A stretch of DNA of 58,594 nucleotides. It comes from Lingula anatina (lineage: Eukaryota > Brachiopoda > Lingulata > Lingulida > Lingulidae). A model generated the notes under the pieces. It was not told the origin of the DNA. It ran no database searches and saw nothing but the letters and a program-made list of their open reading frames with translations. Position numbers and translations under genes: made by a program. Numbering within the stretch: the first letter of the stretch is position 1; every line of letters begins with the position of its first letter. Of the stretch, positions 1 to 12,223 are shown piece after piece. The DNA lies in NCBI RefSeq assembly GCF_001039355.2, contig NW_019775877.1, forward strand, positions 48,401-106,994, read 5' to 3'.

Positions 1-1484
1 GGGCTAGGATAGATACTGAGGTCCCTGATGATGTTTCACTGGTGTCAAGGTGGCAGTGTGAAAAAGTAAAACGTTTAGGACAGCGTCAGACTGTGACCCT
101 AAGGATGTTATACAGTTGAACCGTCTCCAGACTGGCCTGGGGCAACGCATACTTTAGCAAGCAGGTGACTTTATGCCGGGGTCAAGATACTAGATACTTT
201 TGTATGGTTTAGTTCAACTATTTTTCCTTCTTTTTCTTTGCCCTTCTTCTGTCTTTTCTTACCAGTTTATTTCTTGTGCATGTTTGTTATACATCATGTT
301 CAAGCAATTCATGCAGAATTTGGCCATTATTTATGTTGAGACAGTTAAAAGTACTGGTTCTCTTTTGAAACTTGGTGGACAGAGTGTCGATCTCTGTGCA
401 ATATACAAGTCACTGCTGCTTTTGATCTTCAATGCGAAAAATGTGCAAGATGTCTAAAAATAACCCTCAAATTTTCCATGATCTTTTTTTTACTCTGCCT
501 CTCAGTTAATATGACTAACATAACATGATTTAGAGTTACAGGTGGATTAGACACATCTTTTTCAGTTTTGATCTTTCTTCAACTTAGGTAAGAAGTTCTG
601 TGGATCACATGCCTACAAGTCATTCCTTCGCCTCAGTACTCCACAAACACGCATGCCACGAGTTCCGCTGTGTCAGATCTTAGGACACTTCTATTTACTT
701 GTCTGCCTGAGTTTCTAGAACTTAAATTTGGGCGGGATGACATCTTATGTAGTTAATGACACGCTGCATGTAATCCGAGTTGTTTTGTGGCATATTGAAT
801 AATTTATATGCTACCTGGGGTTTGAAATATGACATAGTTTTTTGTCTGTTTAAAAATTTTATTCCATGAAATGGTCTTTCCCTTTTATGAACTCTCTTGG
901 ACAGGCAATCTGCGGACTAACTGATCTGCCAACCAAATATGGCTGATCCCACTTTACAGCAATACGCCTTATTTCCCTGGCAGTCTCACCGCCTCCACAT
1001 ATGCCATTAAACGAATTAAATCCCTTAAATGTAAGGCCATAACAGTGACAGTGCATGTGGAGGTGGGGCGACCAGGGAATTAGTCAGCAGTGCTTTTAAG
1101 TGGGTCAGCCATGTGTCGTCCCAATGGAGCCGAGATTTAATGACTGTACCCCCGCAGGGATGACGCATGGGGAGGCATGTGAGAGGCGGAGAGACTATTA
1201 AAAGATTAGCTGGTTTTCCTTTCATGTAGGTCCGCCATATTAAGGTTGTGGCTTTGTAGAGCCATGGCTCGACTCGATGAGAATGCGGCCATAGTCTGTG
1301 GATCATCTTGATTGAATGTGCTCTTGATTTCATGCTGCAGAAGTTGCAGGTGGTAGCTGATGCTCCCACAGGAAGGTGTTGGCTGGGTCTTATGTCTGGT
1401 TGGTTATCTTTACATTTCTTTACGGACTGTTTATATGTCGTCATTCCAGACATAGTCCCATACCTGCTACCATGAAGTGACACG

Positions 1485-1554
1485 CGCACACACATACATA
1501 CATACACACACATACATACACACATGCACATATGCACACACACACACACACACA
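1485..1554. repeat. CA/CATA-rich microsatellite
   Basis: Alternating CA, CATA and GCACA units form an impure microsatellite. On the minus strand it reads as a Cys-Val-rich open frame, which is a translation of the repeat and not a gene. Confidence 0.85.
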
Positions 1555-4500
1555 AGGAATGTGCCCACATATAAATTTTAAGAATACGTGCAGGTATATA
1601 CCACTTACAGGAAACTGTCTTGTGGCTCAAATATATTAACTAGTTAATCTGAGACGACATGTTTTGAAGCATTTGGTTTTTTGGCAAACCAAATGTTGTC
1701 GAAGGAATGCAAGTTTAAAACAACTCAGCCAGAAGAGACCAGAAAAATCCAGCTTCAGATTAAAAGGTTACGTTGATAGGATGAAGTCAGAGCTGGAGTT
1801 TTTGTGGAGGAAGTCAAATTATAGAAGCACACTTCTAGTTTCTAAAAAAATTAATGGCAGTAAAGTGCAGTTTCAAAATGGTTAAGTAGCAAAATAGAGG
1901 CAGGTCCTTAAAATGAAGTGTTGAAAAAGTTCAGCCCACACTGGAGCTCTTCCAAAAAGTTAAAATAATGAAAAATCACCTTGGTTGTGAAATGTGCTGT
2001 GAATTTAAGCAACCTTAAATATGAAGGCAGTGCAGATTTATATGTACATTTGCTTGAGCATGCATCCGTGTCAGCATGCCTTGCGGGCATTTGTATATTT
2101 CAAAATTGGACAAGAGTCTATAATATATAAGATCATCCTGGTAAAAGTTACCTCTTTTGAAAGATGCTTATCAATTTAGGTCAAAGAAAACATCAGTGTA
2201 CAGAAGAAAAACAGGTAAACACAGTTCAGAACAGAAAGTTGTGGTGTTGAGACAACAGTATATTTTGTCCCAAAGGGCTGTCGCAGTTACTGTAGCTTTC
2301 TGCACTCAAGAAAGGGTGTACAAGAACAAGTCAAAAACAGCTTAAACATTAGGAGGCAGGGGAAGGGCAGCAGGTTAAGTCAAGTATTGAGTACGAGTGA
2401 ACTCTAGGCACTGGAAATGTCACAACAGTGAAGTGATTGATGATTGTTGATTAGGTTTTAAACGCGTTTCTCTTCCACTCACTAATCTATATTTATTGCC
2501 CTGTTTTTTGAGGCATATGAAAGTCCTTTGGCATTGTGATAATCTAGTGACATTATATGGAAATACATATTATATTATATAGTATTGGTTGCATGGATAT
2601 ACGTCATGATGTATTTAACATGTATCACTTTGTTAAACTAATTTCATATATTTTGCATTTCTTATCTTACTTTTGACATGTAGGTATCATAATTAATAGT
2701 TAAAAAACATTGGAGAAGTTTGAGAAAAAAAAGAATGAAGTCAGTCATGTCAGATTCTAAGGACTGAGAGGAAGGGGAGAGTGATTGCTTTTCGTAAACA
2801 AATTATGCAGAACAGATGAATTTTATTGAAACCTCATACTTTTGAACATTACCTGATTTGAAACCTCATGTAACTTGGATAGATTTTTTGGCCCTAAAAT
2901 GTCCCAATTATACACAGACTACTATGTATCCATTATTAAGAATTCCTACGACACTTTGCAATTATGTCATTATCTCGACTACATTTGTCATTGCCTGTCT
3001 CTGTTTTGTGACAAATTACAAATATGTACAGTTTGCAATTTTTTTCTCTTTTGTCACAAACAGGAAATGTGTTTGCGGACTTCTGAAGTAGTTACAGCTG
3101 TAGAAATTTGGTTGCTTGTATTCTTTGCAATTTATTCTTTTACGGGTTTTTCTTTTATGTAAATTATAAGAAAATGGAGTGTGGTATATCATTGTCAAAA
3201 TATTCTGATCAGTTTAAGAAAGGGGTTAAAACAGAAGGTGACAGAGGTTAAAAACATCCAGGAATAATAAAAAATGAAGAATAATAATAATAACACATCT
3301 TTGTAGGGCACATTTCATTAAAAATCTCCATGTGCCTTACATTTGTTTTTAAGTAAAAGAGCTGAAAGAGTAGACCTAACAAACATTCCAAATTCAAACC
3401 AAGCAGTATTCTTCAGTTGTTCTGTCTCCTTTTCTTCCAACTGTCAAGTCAGAGAAGTGGAAGCTCTGTGATGTCACAGACTACCACCAGGATAGGGTTA
3501 CCAGTCAGTGGGTTGTGTTCACATTCCTGGCTCTGTTCTTGGTTGGCTTTGACAGATGGACCAGGATGGAAAATAGCAGGGTACGATGGAAATCTGAGCC
3601 TCTTTATTGCCAAGTCTGAAAAACAGGTTGTTTATTAAACGACTTCTTTTTCTTTATTTTTATGAACTCTTCTTAATAGGGGGTTGTTGGTCAGGTGGTA
3701 ATGGAGGGGGGGGTTGGCCAGTCACAGATACTCAAACTCATATTAGATTGGCCCTGAACTTGGCCATGATCTTTTAGAACATAAAGAGGTAAAGTTACAT
3801 AGGCCGTGAAACCAAGATAAGTTTTAGCACGCTTTCTACCATGCCAAGACTCACTGTTGCATAAATTGGCTATTACTTATGGAGGTCATAATGGAAGAAA
3901 ATGTATAGCATGTCTATCAAACTTAAGTAGACCACACTCCTCGCTTCATTACCCTCAATACAGACAGTGGTAAATTTGTCAGCCATAATGATATCATGAA
4001 AGCTTGCCAGAAATAAGTGGAAAATTTTTTCCATTTCATTAACTTGGTGTGCAAGCTGCTGTAAAGTCGTCAGCCATTGTGATGTGGAGAAAACACTGCA
4101 GGATGTAGTTAACACTGCGCAGTAGTTAAAGTTTATTCATATGCCAACTTTAACACTAGTGAGTGATTAGTTAATACTATTAATTTATTATTATTTCCTT
4201 ATTGATACTACCACATTTACTTACAATGGCTAGGATCTATCAAAAGAATACAAAGAGATTATATATTAATTAACAGAAAAAGAAGTGTTTATAGTTACAG
4301 GATAAAAAACATCTTGCTTATGATTTGTTGTATTAGATTTTCATGTCAGCAAGTTGAATATGTGGCTTCCCTTTTCTGTAATTCTGATCTTTCTTACCAC
4401 ATATTAGGTAAGTATACAAGTTAGTTGCTATGGCAACTTACTGAGGGACACACCAAGATAATGTTAACTTTAACAACCATATTAACCTTCTGCTTAATTT

Positions 4501-7081
4501 GCTATAACAAATAGGAAAAATACAATTACTCTGATCATGCAAGCTATAAAACTCCTCATCCATTAAGACGTTGCTGAAAAATCACTAACAACTTCTGGGA
4601 AATAATCTGCTACATTTTTTTTCTTTTATTTCCCATTTCTGAGCCTCAATGAGTCTGTCAGCCATTGTCGAAGCTCTGAAGACTGGCGAGACAGTGTGTT
4701 TTTCCTGGTAGTACATTAGTTGTCAGCGCAGGATGATTCCCGGAGCTCCATAGAGGAAATGGCGGCCATTTTATGCTTGGGTGGAGATTAGTGAGAGAGC
4801 CTTTTATGAATGTGTAATTTGAAGCTGCTAATCCAACTTCTGGGATTTATGCATTTTACAGCTTTTATGATACTTTATGTCAAGTACATATTGGCAATAA
4901 CAGGAGCGCAATTAGGATAAAAATCAATTTGTAGGAGAATTTATATATGAGGGACACCTAGGCTATGATTTAGCTCAGACCATCCATTGACATAGCAATA
5001 TCTAGAAATTGAACTATTTGTGTTGATCATTTATCAGGGATAGACTTGTTACCTTAACCAAGAAAGCCACATTTTTGCATTTGTTGGTTTGTTAGTTCAG
5101 AGTCTAGCTTATAAAGTTATGGGAGATTTTGATCAATTTTCCAGGCACATTTGAAATCTGTTAGATTTTGATGGTGATCCATTACTCATTTAACTCATTG
5201 ACGCTAAAAATTGAGCTTCCTCGGCGGAGGTCTGTGCCCTGTAAGTGCTGTTTTAGTCTTATATATATCACTCTGTCAGTCTGGGTACATTTGGGATGAA
5301 TATTACAACAGAAATAGACATTAATTAAATCAGGTTAGTATGAAAACAATCTGCAATGCTGAGTGTTCCTTACTGTAAAATGTGTGTATGGCCCCAAGTG
5401 AAAAAATGATGTGAAATTTTTCAAACAATAAAAGCAACCTTCAGAAACAGAAGAGGGAATAAGAAAGCACTTACTTCTCAGAAATGGTGTTTGATTTCTC
5501 CTTGGGATTTCTCCTAGGGGTGAGCTACTGACCACAGAGGATTGTAAATTAGCAGTTTTTCCATCATGCTTCCACAATGTAAAAAGTATGACCAACATAG
5601 AACTTTAGAGCAGAAGATACATATGATAGAAGGGATTTAGGGATTTTTTTCTAGAAAAAAGCAGCATTTTTATAATGTAGAACTATTTATTTTCAATAAT
5701 TTCCTTTTATATTTTCTGTATGAATTTGAAAATTTTGTTTTATTGTCAGATAATTTAAGACCAATGAACTGAAGGTTTATGTCAATCTATAATGCATTAG
5801 CAACAGATATTTCTCATAATCTTCAAAGTAAGCTTCTTTTATTCACTGATTATTATTCCAAAACACAGAATAAAAAAGATGTAAGAAATTAAAGGATATT
5901 TTAATTGAACAAGGAAAGTATTATGCAAATAAAAATAGAAGATATAGCCTCAGCAGGGCATGATGTGGTATGGTGACAGTTCTCTGGCTTGTCTTGGCTC
6001 CTTTATCAGGAACTTTTCTCGATGCCAAACTACTGTCAACTTGAACCTAGCGTAGGCTATACTTTGACGAAATACTGTTCCCAAGGGAAAATTTAATTGC
6101 CAACAATTTGTTTATTTTTGAACCAACATCACAGTGACCAGTGCTGTGGGAGGGAAGATCTGAATTGAAATAGATTTGGCCAAATGGTGACAATATTTGT
6201 AGTGGAATAAAGAGATGGTTGATGATAAATCCAGAATCAGGATAGTGACTGTAAATTTTCCTTAAAATGGACACGAAACTGTAGTTGAAAAAGGTTCAAA
6301 TGGGTAAATCATGATGGTCTCTAGAATAAAATAGCCTGGAATTGAGGCTAGAGACAATGTTATACCACTGTCACCTGTGTTATATTGACAAACTGAACTG
6401 TTGGGTTGTGTTGGAGAAGTCTGTGGTCATGTTTGTGTCTCTAAAATATACATACATCGCATGAATAAAGAAACGTGGGGTGTTTCTGGGGACTACTTGT
6501 TGCCTAGCAACCCAAAAATATTACTGATTTATGATCAACTTGGACGCTGCGATAAGTGCCTTCCCCACCCCCATTTAAAAAATTGAAAAGCCAGAGTGTT
6601 GTTAGCAGTAGAATAAGAGAAAAGTTTGAAGTCATATTAAATGTAAAATATACCATTATATCAATAGAAATAGAGGGCGCCAGTTTTGTGCAGCCTACAG
6701 CTTGTTTGAAGCTCTCAATTTTAGTCGTTTTTTTACTTGGTTCTGGTATTTTAGATGCATAATTCATAGACTGTGATTTTAGTGATTGATTAGTTTTAAT
6801 TACTGTTTATTACAATTAAGTTAGTTTAGCTCTTATTTATATAAAATATATCTTAACCGTTTTTTTCTATAAACCTCTTTGTATTTTATGTTGTACAGTC
6901 TATTGAACATTTTATGGATTTTAGACTTGAAATAAATATATTATTATTAAATATATTATAATACAATATATGCACAGTAAAGTAACAGCAGAAAAGTATA
7001 GTGATGTTAAGTCTGTTGACATATATAATAACTGAAGTAGACACCTGTACCCAGTAGAGGCTCACACTCAGAGCTCATTCC

Positions 7082-7243
7082 GAACAGCAGACTAACAGAT
7101 CCGAGGAACAAATATGGCGACCCGCTTAAAAGCTTGGCGCTTAATTCCCTGTTAGACATGAAAAGATCTACTGTGAGGATAAGGCAACAAGCATTCAAGT
7201 GGGCCAGCTATGTTTGATCTGGGGATCTGTTAGTCTGCTGTTC
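7082..7243. repeat. Inverted repeat, 21-bp perfect arms
   Basis: Arms at 7082-7102 and 7223-7243 are exact reverse complements, separated by 120 bp. The arm begins GAACAGCAGACTAACAG. This may be the ends of a small non-autonomous DNA transposon or a cruciform-forming element. No target site duplication was established. Confidence 0.6.
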
Positions 7244-8373
7244 TAAATGCATTCTCAGGCTGCATCCAAGCTCCCAGGCAGTACTCACATCAGTGTAATG
7301 GCACCTAATAATTTACAGTACCAGGCTGGGATAATTGAATTACTTTCCACTAACTGTTGTTGCTCTATTCCCACTCTGAAGTGGGGAACAATGACGAGGG
7401 CCCTGGTACCTTGAAGGAAATAAATATCAAAGTGTCACGGTATTGGCATTCTAGGTGCTTCTTTATTTGTCCGCGTTTGTCAGCGTGCGTGCATATTTCT
7501 GTGTCTAAGAGTGTGAGATTTTTTGTTTGTGAGAATGCTTGTATTTGTATTTTTTGCATATGTGTGTGCATGCGTGTGTGCATTTGCTCTTCTGTGTGTG
7601 TCTTTGCATGTTTGTGTGTGTCAGGATATCTGCGTACATTTCTCCATTGAATGAGACATGTTGAAGAACTGTTTCCATGACTAATTGATAAATTTATGAG
7701 TGTAATATTAAAGTTAATTGCCAGTGGGTATTGTCTACCAGACAGAATGAACTGTGTCACTTCTGTAGAAGCTCCAGGGTTAACTTGGTATGGTTAAGTC
7801 CAGGGTTAACTCAAGGAAAAGGTCAGGGTCAACACATTATATTGTTAATGATACAATTAACTAGAGAAGCAAATCTGTACAGAATCCGTTAGCTTCACAG
7901 TGTTGCTGGTAACTCTTCTGTCACTATATCTGATGCCATGGTTGAAAATTTGTGTTGGATACAGGAAAATCATTCACAGTATTCTGGATCTCGGGGTGTT
8001 CGTAGAGCTCACACAGTCAGAACCTGTACCTAAATTTGTAAATAATTGTATCAAGTAATATCCTGTATACTTTTAACCTTTGCCAAGATTGATGTTTGCT
8101 TCCCTGCAAGTAAACCCACTGACTGGGAACGTCTAGTAATTTATGGTTTGGTTCAATTTGAAGCATTGCTGTCCACTAGTATTCAGAACCAAAGTAGGCT
8201 AGTTTCTTGAGTTTAAAAATTGTCAACAAGCAAAAAGTTCTTTAACTTAAGTTATTCTTTCATGCAATGGTAATTCATTACAAGTGGTTATATTTGTACA
8301 TTTTCTTCTAGATTTATTTCTAGTTATTTTCTACAAATATTAACAGAAATATTTGTATATTGTCTCCTTCCAG

Positions 8374-9074
8374 ATCTATTTCTCAGCATGATTGAGAGGG
8401 CAGAAAACAGCACAGACCTGCTCTTCAGTAACATCTACAAACTCCCCCAACAAGAAAGACAACAACCAATCAGAACTTTCTTTACAGACTTGAAGAACTT
8501 CATCAGGCGAAAACAAATAAATATCCACACTAGCGTGGAGCAGTTCTTCATAGATTTGTTCCCATTGGTATTTCATAACAATCTTAATGACCCCAACAAG
8601 ATGGCATATACAGAGGAGTATAAACGCTGCTTAGTGAGTGCAAAACCACATGTACACCCGCCATTTGGGGAATGGCCGCGCAGGATAGCGCTTCAGCTAG
8701 CACAAGTTTTTGGCTCTACCCGCACATTCCTAGAAGCTGTGAATCTTGCAGTTGAGACCGTCAACACGACGGAACATCTTGTGATGGAAAACCACTGTCA
8801 CAAAGCTGTAACAAAACTACGCTATTGCTCTCAGTGTCGCGGCCACACCGAGGCCAAGCCGTGTTATAATTACTGCCTTAACGTTATGCGGGGCTGTCTT
8901 GCAGAAGTCCAAGAACTTAGCACCCCCTGGAATTCATTTGTGGATTCGGTGGAGAAGTATTCTCAAACCCTGACTGGTTCATATTCCATAGAGACAGTGA
9001 TGCAGGGACTGGACAACAAGATTTCAGATGCACTCATGTATTCCATGACCAATGGACTGAAGTTTTATTCACAG
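8374..9074 (+). CDS. GPC5: Glypican (GPC3/5 class), core exon: N-lobe and central Cys-rich region
   Basis: This exon encodes about 233 residues of the glypican core, an all-helical cysteine-rich ectodomain that presents heparan sulfate and binds signalling ligands at the cell surface. It opens after an acceptor (CTTCCAG) with two bases completing a split codon, then LFLSMIERAENSTDLLFS; the ATG at 8388 is internal Met, not a start. Class-defining blocks are LFPLVFHN, PFGEWPRR, STRTFLEAVNLAVETVNTTE, YCSQCRGH, KPCYNYCLNVMRGCLA, and NKISDALM near the end. Seven of the family's 14 conserved cysteines are here (RCL, HCH, YCSQC, PCYNYC, GCL). NST and NTT are N-glycosylation sequons. The 'RAENSTDLLF...LFPLV...NTTE' pattern favours GPC5/GPC3 (Dally) over GPC4/6. 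The donor is CACAG|GTAGGT at phase 0. It is followed at once by a 36-bp minisatellite that repeats this junction. Confidence 0.95.
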
Positions 9075-9850
9075 GTAGGTTGGCATACCATCAGGTAATG
9101 TTATTCACAGGTAGGTTGGCATACCATCAGGTAATGTTATTCACAGGTAGGTTGGCATACCATCAGGTAATGTTATTCACAGGTAGGTTGGCATACCATC
9201 AGGTAATGTTATTCACAGGTAGGTTGGCATACCATCAGGTAATGTTATTCACAGGTAGGTTGGCATACCATCAGGTAATGTTATTCACAGGTAGGTTGGC
9301 ATACCATCAGGTAATGTTATTCACAGGTAGGTTGGCATACCATCAGGTAATGTTATTCACAGGTAGGTTGGCATACCATCAGGTAATGTTATTCACAGGT
9401 AGGTTGGCATACCATCAGGTAATGTTATTCACAGGTAGGTTGGCATACCATCAGGTAATGTTATTCACAGGTAGGTTGGCATACCATCAGGTAATGTTAT
9501 TCACAGGTAGGTTGGCATACCATCAGGTAATGTTATTCACAGGTAGGTTGGCATACCATCAGGTAATGTTATTCACAGGTAGGTTGGCATACCATCAGGT
9601 AATGTTATTCACAGGTAGGTTGGCATACCATCAGGTAATGTTATTCACAGGTAGGTTGGCATACCATCAGGTAATGTTATTCACAGGTAGGTTGGCATAC
9701 CATCAGGTAATGTTATTCACAGGTAGGTTGGCATACCATCAGGTAATGTTATTCACAGGTAGGTTGGCATACCATCAGGTAATGTTATTCACAGGTAGGT
9801 TGGCATACCATCAGGTAATGTTATTCACAGGTAGGTTGGCATACCATCAG
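9065..9850 (+). repeat. 36-bp minisatellite that duplicates a 5' splice site
   Basis: Twenty-one full 36-bp units run from 9075 to 9830, followed by a 20-bp partial unit. The last 10 bp of the upstream exon (TTATTCACAG) equal the end of the unit. No variant position was seen among units. Each unit holds CACAG|GTAGGT, a copy of the authentic exon donor, plus a second donor-like CATCAG|GTAATG. In the glypican frame the unit reads VGWHTIR and then a TAA stop, so retention would truncate the protein. A different frame stays open (9080-9868) because 36 is a multiple of three. That ORF reflects periodicity, not a protein. Confidence 0.97.
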
Positions 9851-11741
9851 ATAATCATGTTATGTTAAATGACAAACAACGTACATGTGTCCTATAGCCT
9901 TCAGGTAAAGGAGAAAGGAAAAGGCAGAGATTAGGTCTTTGGATGTGTTCACAATAAAACTATTGTATTACTGGTAGGTAGTTCAAACTAACTCCTGGGG
10001 ACTCATGCTGAATGCAGTCAGATTAACAGGTACGCATGTTTCCCCCTGGTGTTGAGTAGTATACAGAAAAGCTGGTGATTATATGAGTATGTGGTAAACA
10101 AGAGGTGTCTAGTTGCATTCAGTGAGAGTCCCTGCATAGTGACTTTGAGCTGCCTAGTATGACAGTATGACCTAGTATGCCTAGTGAACATGGCCTTAAA
10201 GGGAACATCACTTTTTGGAGCGTAAGATGCAAGGTCTGGCCAGTTCTCTGAGGCTGGAAACACTTGAAATAAGCTCAATGCCCTGGTGTTTCCTATCAAC
10301 ATTCAGTTAAGACAATTTTGCATAAAAACAAACTTAAAATCTTACTATACTAACATGGTAAGTGCATTAGTTTTGCCACAAGGGATGTTAGTCCAAATGT
10401 CACTACCGTGAACAGGAGGGAAATGTGATTTTGTTGTGCGGAACGCGGTGTTATTGATGCTTAACCTGGTTTTATCATTCAAAAACATAATTGAAACATT
10501 GTAAACAGCGTTTACACGACACGAAATGGTTTTCAGTCCTCAAGTTAACACAGTGTTGTTGAGTATGTCATGGGAATTTGACTGAAAACAAAAGGCAAGC
10601 TACCAGTGTCTCTTAACTACACAGCCAATGGTCATGCAGTTTAACAATGTCATTTTCTTAGTACTTTGATACATTTGTTAGTTTACGAGACTTTGGTAAT
10701 TGCTACATATTCTAAAAAACAATTACAAATTGATTTCTCTGACATAAAAAAAATCTCTTGGGAAACCAGACACTTATGATACTGAAGCCCTTTAAGGCTA
10801 GGTTCGAGATGGATGGCAATTTTGTCATGATTATGGTGCAGTTTTATTGGAAGAGGCAGACATGGTTGGCCAGCCAGTGGTGTACCATGACGCATGCAAT
10901 AAAACTGTCAATCTCGTTGGTAAAAGTCAATAAGAATGGTGGTCCAACAATTTGATCAAGTAAATGCTATTGCTGTTTGATTTGATACAATATATCAAAA
11001 TCATTTGTATTTATATCATTACCAAACATATGTCAGATTGATGATTTCATTTTATTTGCCTGTAAAATTCCCAACTTCCAGGGTTTCTGTTTCATGGTAC
11101 CTGTTCTGTACATTATTGATTAACCAATTAAAACCAATCCAGTTACTCTGCTGATCCACCCACGGCCGTATCAACTGATTTCTATCGTGTGCCGTGGCTA
11201 CAGATTAGATTCCCATGGTTAGGGAGGGCAGCCAAACTGTGGGAAGCCAGAATTTCTGCCCAGAACATCTAAACCGAGTTCACCCCTTTCCTGGGCACTG
11301 ACCAGCAGACCTCTGAGAATTCTTATAGCAGGGGTTTTAATTACTTATTGATTTATTCATCATTTTCTTAATCTGACCTTAAAATAACTGGCATTTAGAT
11401 AAACAGGGACAGGGCTTAAATGGATTCATCAATAGTTATTCGAGTGAAAAGTACAGACTCGCAATTGACATGAAATTCATTTGTGGGTTTTAAAGTATCT
11501 TCTGTAAAAATACTATTCAAATGGTCTACCTGTGTGTAACTGCCTCTTTTCCCAGTCTCTCCTAAAATATCCAATCAACATGGCAGTCAAAACAAATATG
11601 GCCACCTGTAACAGATTTCTTAAATGCTTTGAAGAATAAAAGCAGAATTGGTCACCCAATTATTTCTACCTGAACAAAACTTTTCAGTCAGCTCAGATCT
11701 TTAGAATCTGCTATATGGTTGATAATATTTTTCTGTTTCAG
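9075..11741 (+). other. Glypican gene 1 intron, minisatellite-bearing
   Basis: This 2.67-kb intron has a GTAGGT donor and a TTTCTGTTTCAG acceptor. Its first about 776 bp are the 36-bp tandem array. A MITE-like copy (family R2) lies near 9949-10160. The remainder is AT-rich sequence with no exon or RNA gene that I can support. Confidence 0.85.
9949..10160 (+). mobile_element. MITE-like element, family R2, copy 1
   Basis: This copy shares the block TGCTGAATGCA...CCCCCTGGTGTTGAG...ACAGAAAAGCTGGTGATTAT with copies near 12924 and 57803. The right part carries the inverted counterpart GTTGCATTCAGTGAGAGTCC. It has terminal inverted repeats and no coding capacity, as expected of a non-autonomous DNA transposon. 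End positions are approximate. Confidence 0.6.
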
Positions 11742-11846
11742 GTGATTGCCAAATGTGGTCATCCTAAGATGGATACTAAGAAGCTGCCTGGAGGTCAGAA
11801 AGATGAGGGGTCAGAGGTCACACATCATAAGACCATGGCTGCCAAG
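11742..11846 (+). CDS. GPC5: Glypican (GPC3/5 class), exon with conserved Cys-Gly and linker
   Basis: A 35-codon, phase-0 exon begins VIAKCGHPKMD, matching the family's conserved '(Q)V..(I/K)CG.P' step directly after the core exon. It ends KTMAAK before GTAAGG. It supplies the eighth cysteine visible in this gene. The rest is a hydrophilic linker (KKLPGGQKDEGSE) where many glypicans carry an RXXR proprotein convertase site. No RXXR is visible here. The acceptor is TTTCTGTTTCAG. Confidence 0.92.
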
Positions 11847-12054
11847 GTAAGGGGCTGTTTATCTAGTTTAAATTTTTTTATTATTATTGTTTAAATTTAA
11901 TGATGGTATGCAAGGTTTTATCAGTTCAATTTTAATAGTGAGTTTTTAGGGAGAAATCATTGGGTGATATTTATAATATAAATTGATTGGAATATAAAAA
12001 ATTTAAACTGCTTTTTCCTCAATACGACTCACTGTTTTAGTCTTTGTTCGACAG

Positions 12055-12209
12055 GTAAAATACACAGACCGTCTATGGCAGTTCACCCATGACCTGAAGG
12101 CTTCCAAGGGATTTTACACACACTTTGCAGACGCTGTGTGTGAAAATGAAAACTTTGTGGTGCGCGACAAGTCCAGTCTCCACTGCTGGAATGGGGAGCA
12201 CATGGGAAG
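12055..12209 (+). CDS. GPC5: Glypican (GPC3/5 class), C-lobe exon with CWNG motif
   Basis: This exon encodes VKYTDRLWQFTHDLKASKGF, then VCENENF and SSLHCWNGEHMG. The C.(E/N)...(L).CWNG arrangement is a glypican signature, giving the last two conserved cysteines before the heparan sulfate region. The length is 155 nt, ending at phase 2 (AG|GTAAGA). The next exon supplies the third base to make Arg. A 208-bp intron separates it from the previous exon. A (GT)40 tract begins 15 bp past the exon end. Confidence 0.95.
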
Positions 12210-12221
12210 GTAAGAGCCAGA

Positions 12222-12223
<2 letters not shown>

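Larger units (their letters stand above)
1..8373 (+). other. Intron of the upstream glypican gene (left end cut by window)
   Basis: No exon can be supported here. The first visible exon of gene 1 begins at 8374 after a CTCCTTCCAG acceptor in mid-codon, so at least one earlier coding exon exists. I searched this stretch for the expected signal peptide and the Cys...Cys-Cys exon seen in gene 2 and did not find them, so they probably lie left of the window. The stretch is CpG-poor, like the other introns. It contains a CA/CATA-rich tract near 1485-1554, a 21-bp inverted repeat pair near 7082-7243, and a TG-rich stretch near 7555-7625. A CArg-type box (CCAAATATGG) lies at 933-942. Nothing else is recognised. 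Confidence 0.6.

Noticed and set aside
1025-1630. 201-residue minus-strand open frame
   Set aside because: Its Cys-Val-rich part is the CA/CATA microsatellite, and the remainder has no recognisable domain. It is inside an intron.
4030-4115. Possible Cys-Cys exon of gene 1 (reading CASCCKVVSHCDVE)
   Set aside because: It has the Cys pair but none of the surrounding glypican residues and no plausible acceptor and donor, so it is not the missing exon.
9080-9868. 262-residue open frame of 12-residue repeats (AYHQVMLFTGRL)
   Set aside because: It is the open frame of the 36-bp intronic minisatellite. It stays open only because 36 is a multiple of three and lies out of frame with the glypican exon.
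10795-10815. GGTTCGAGAT, resembling a tRNA T-arm
   Set aside because: No matching A-box, acceptor stem or anticodon arm at the right distance.
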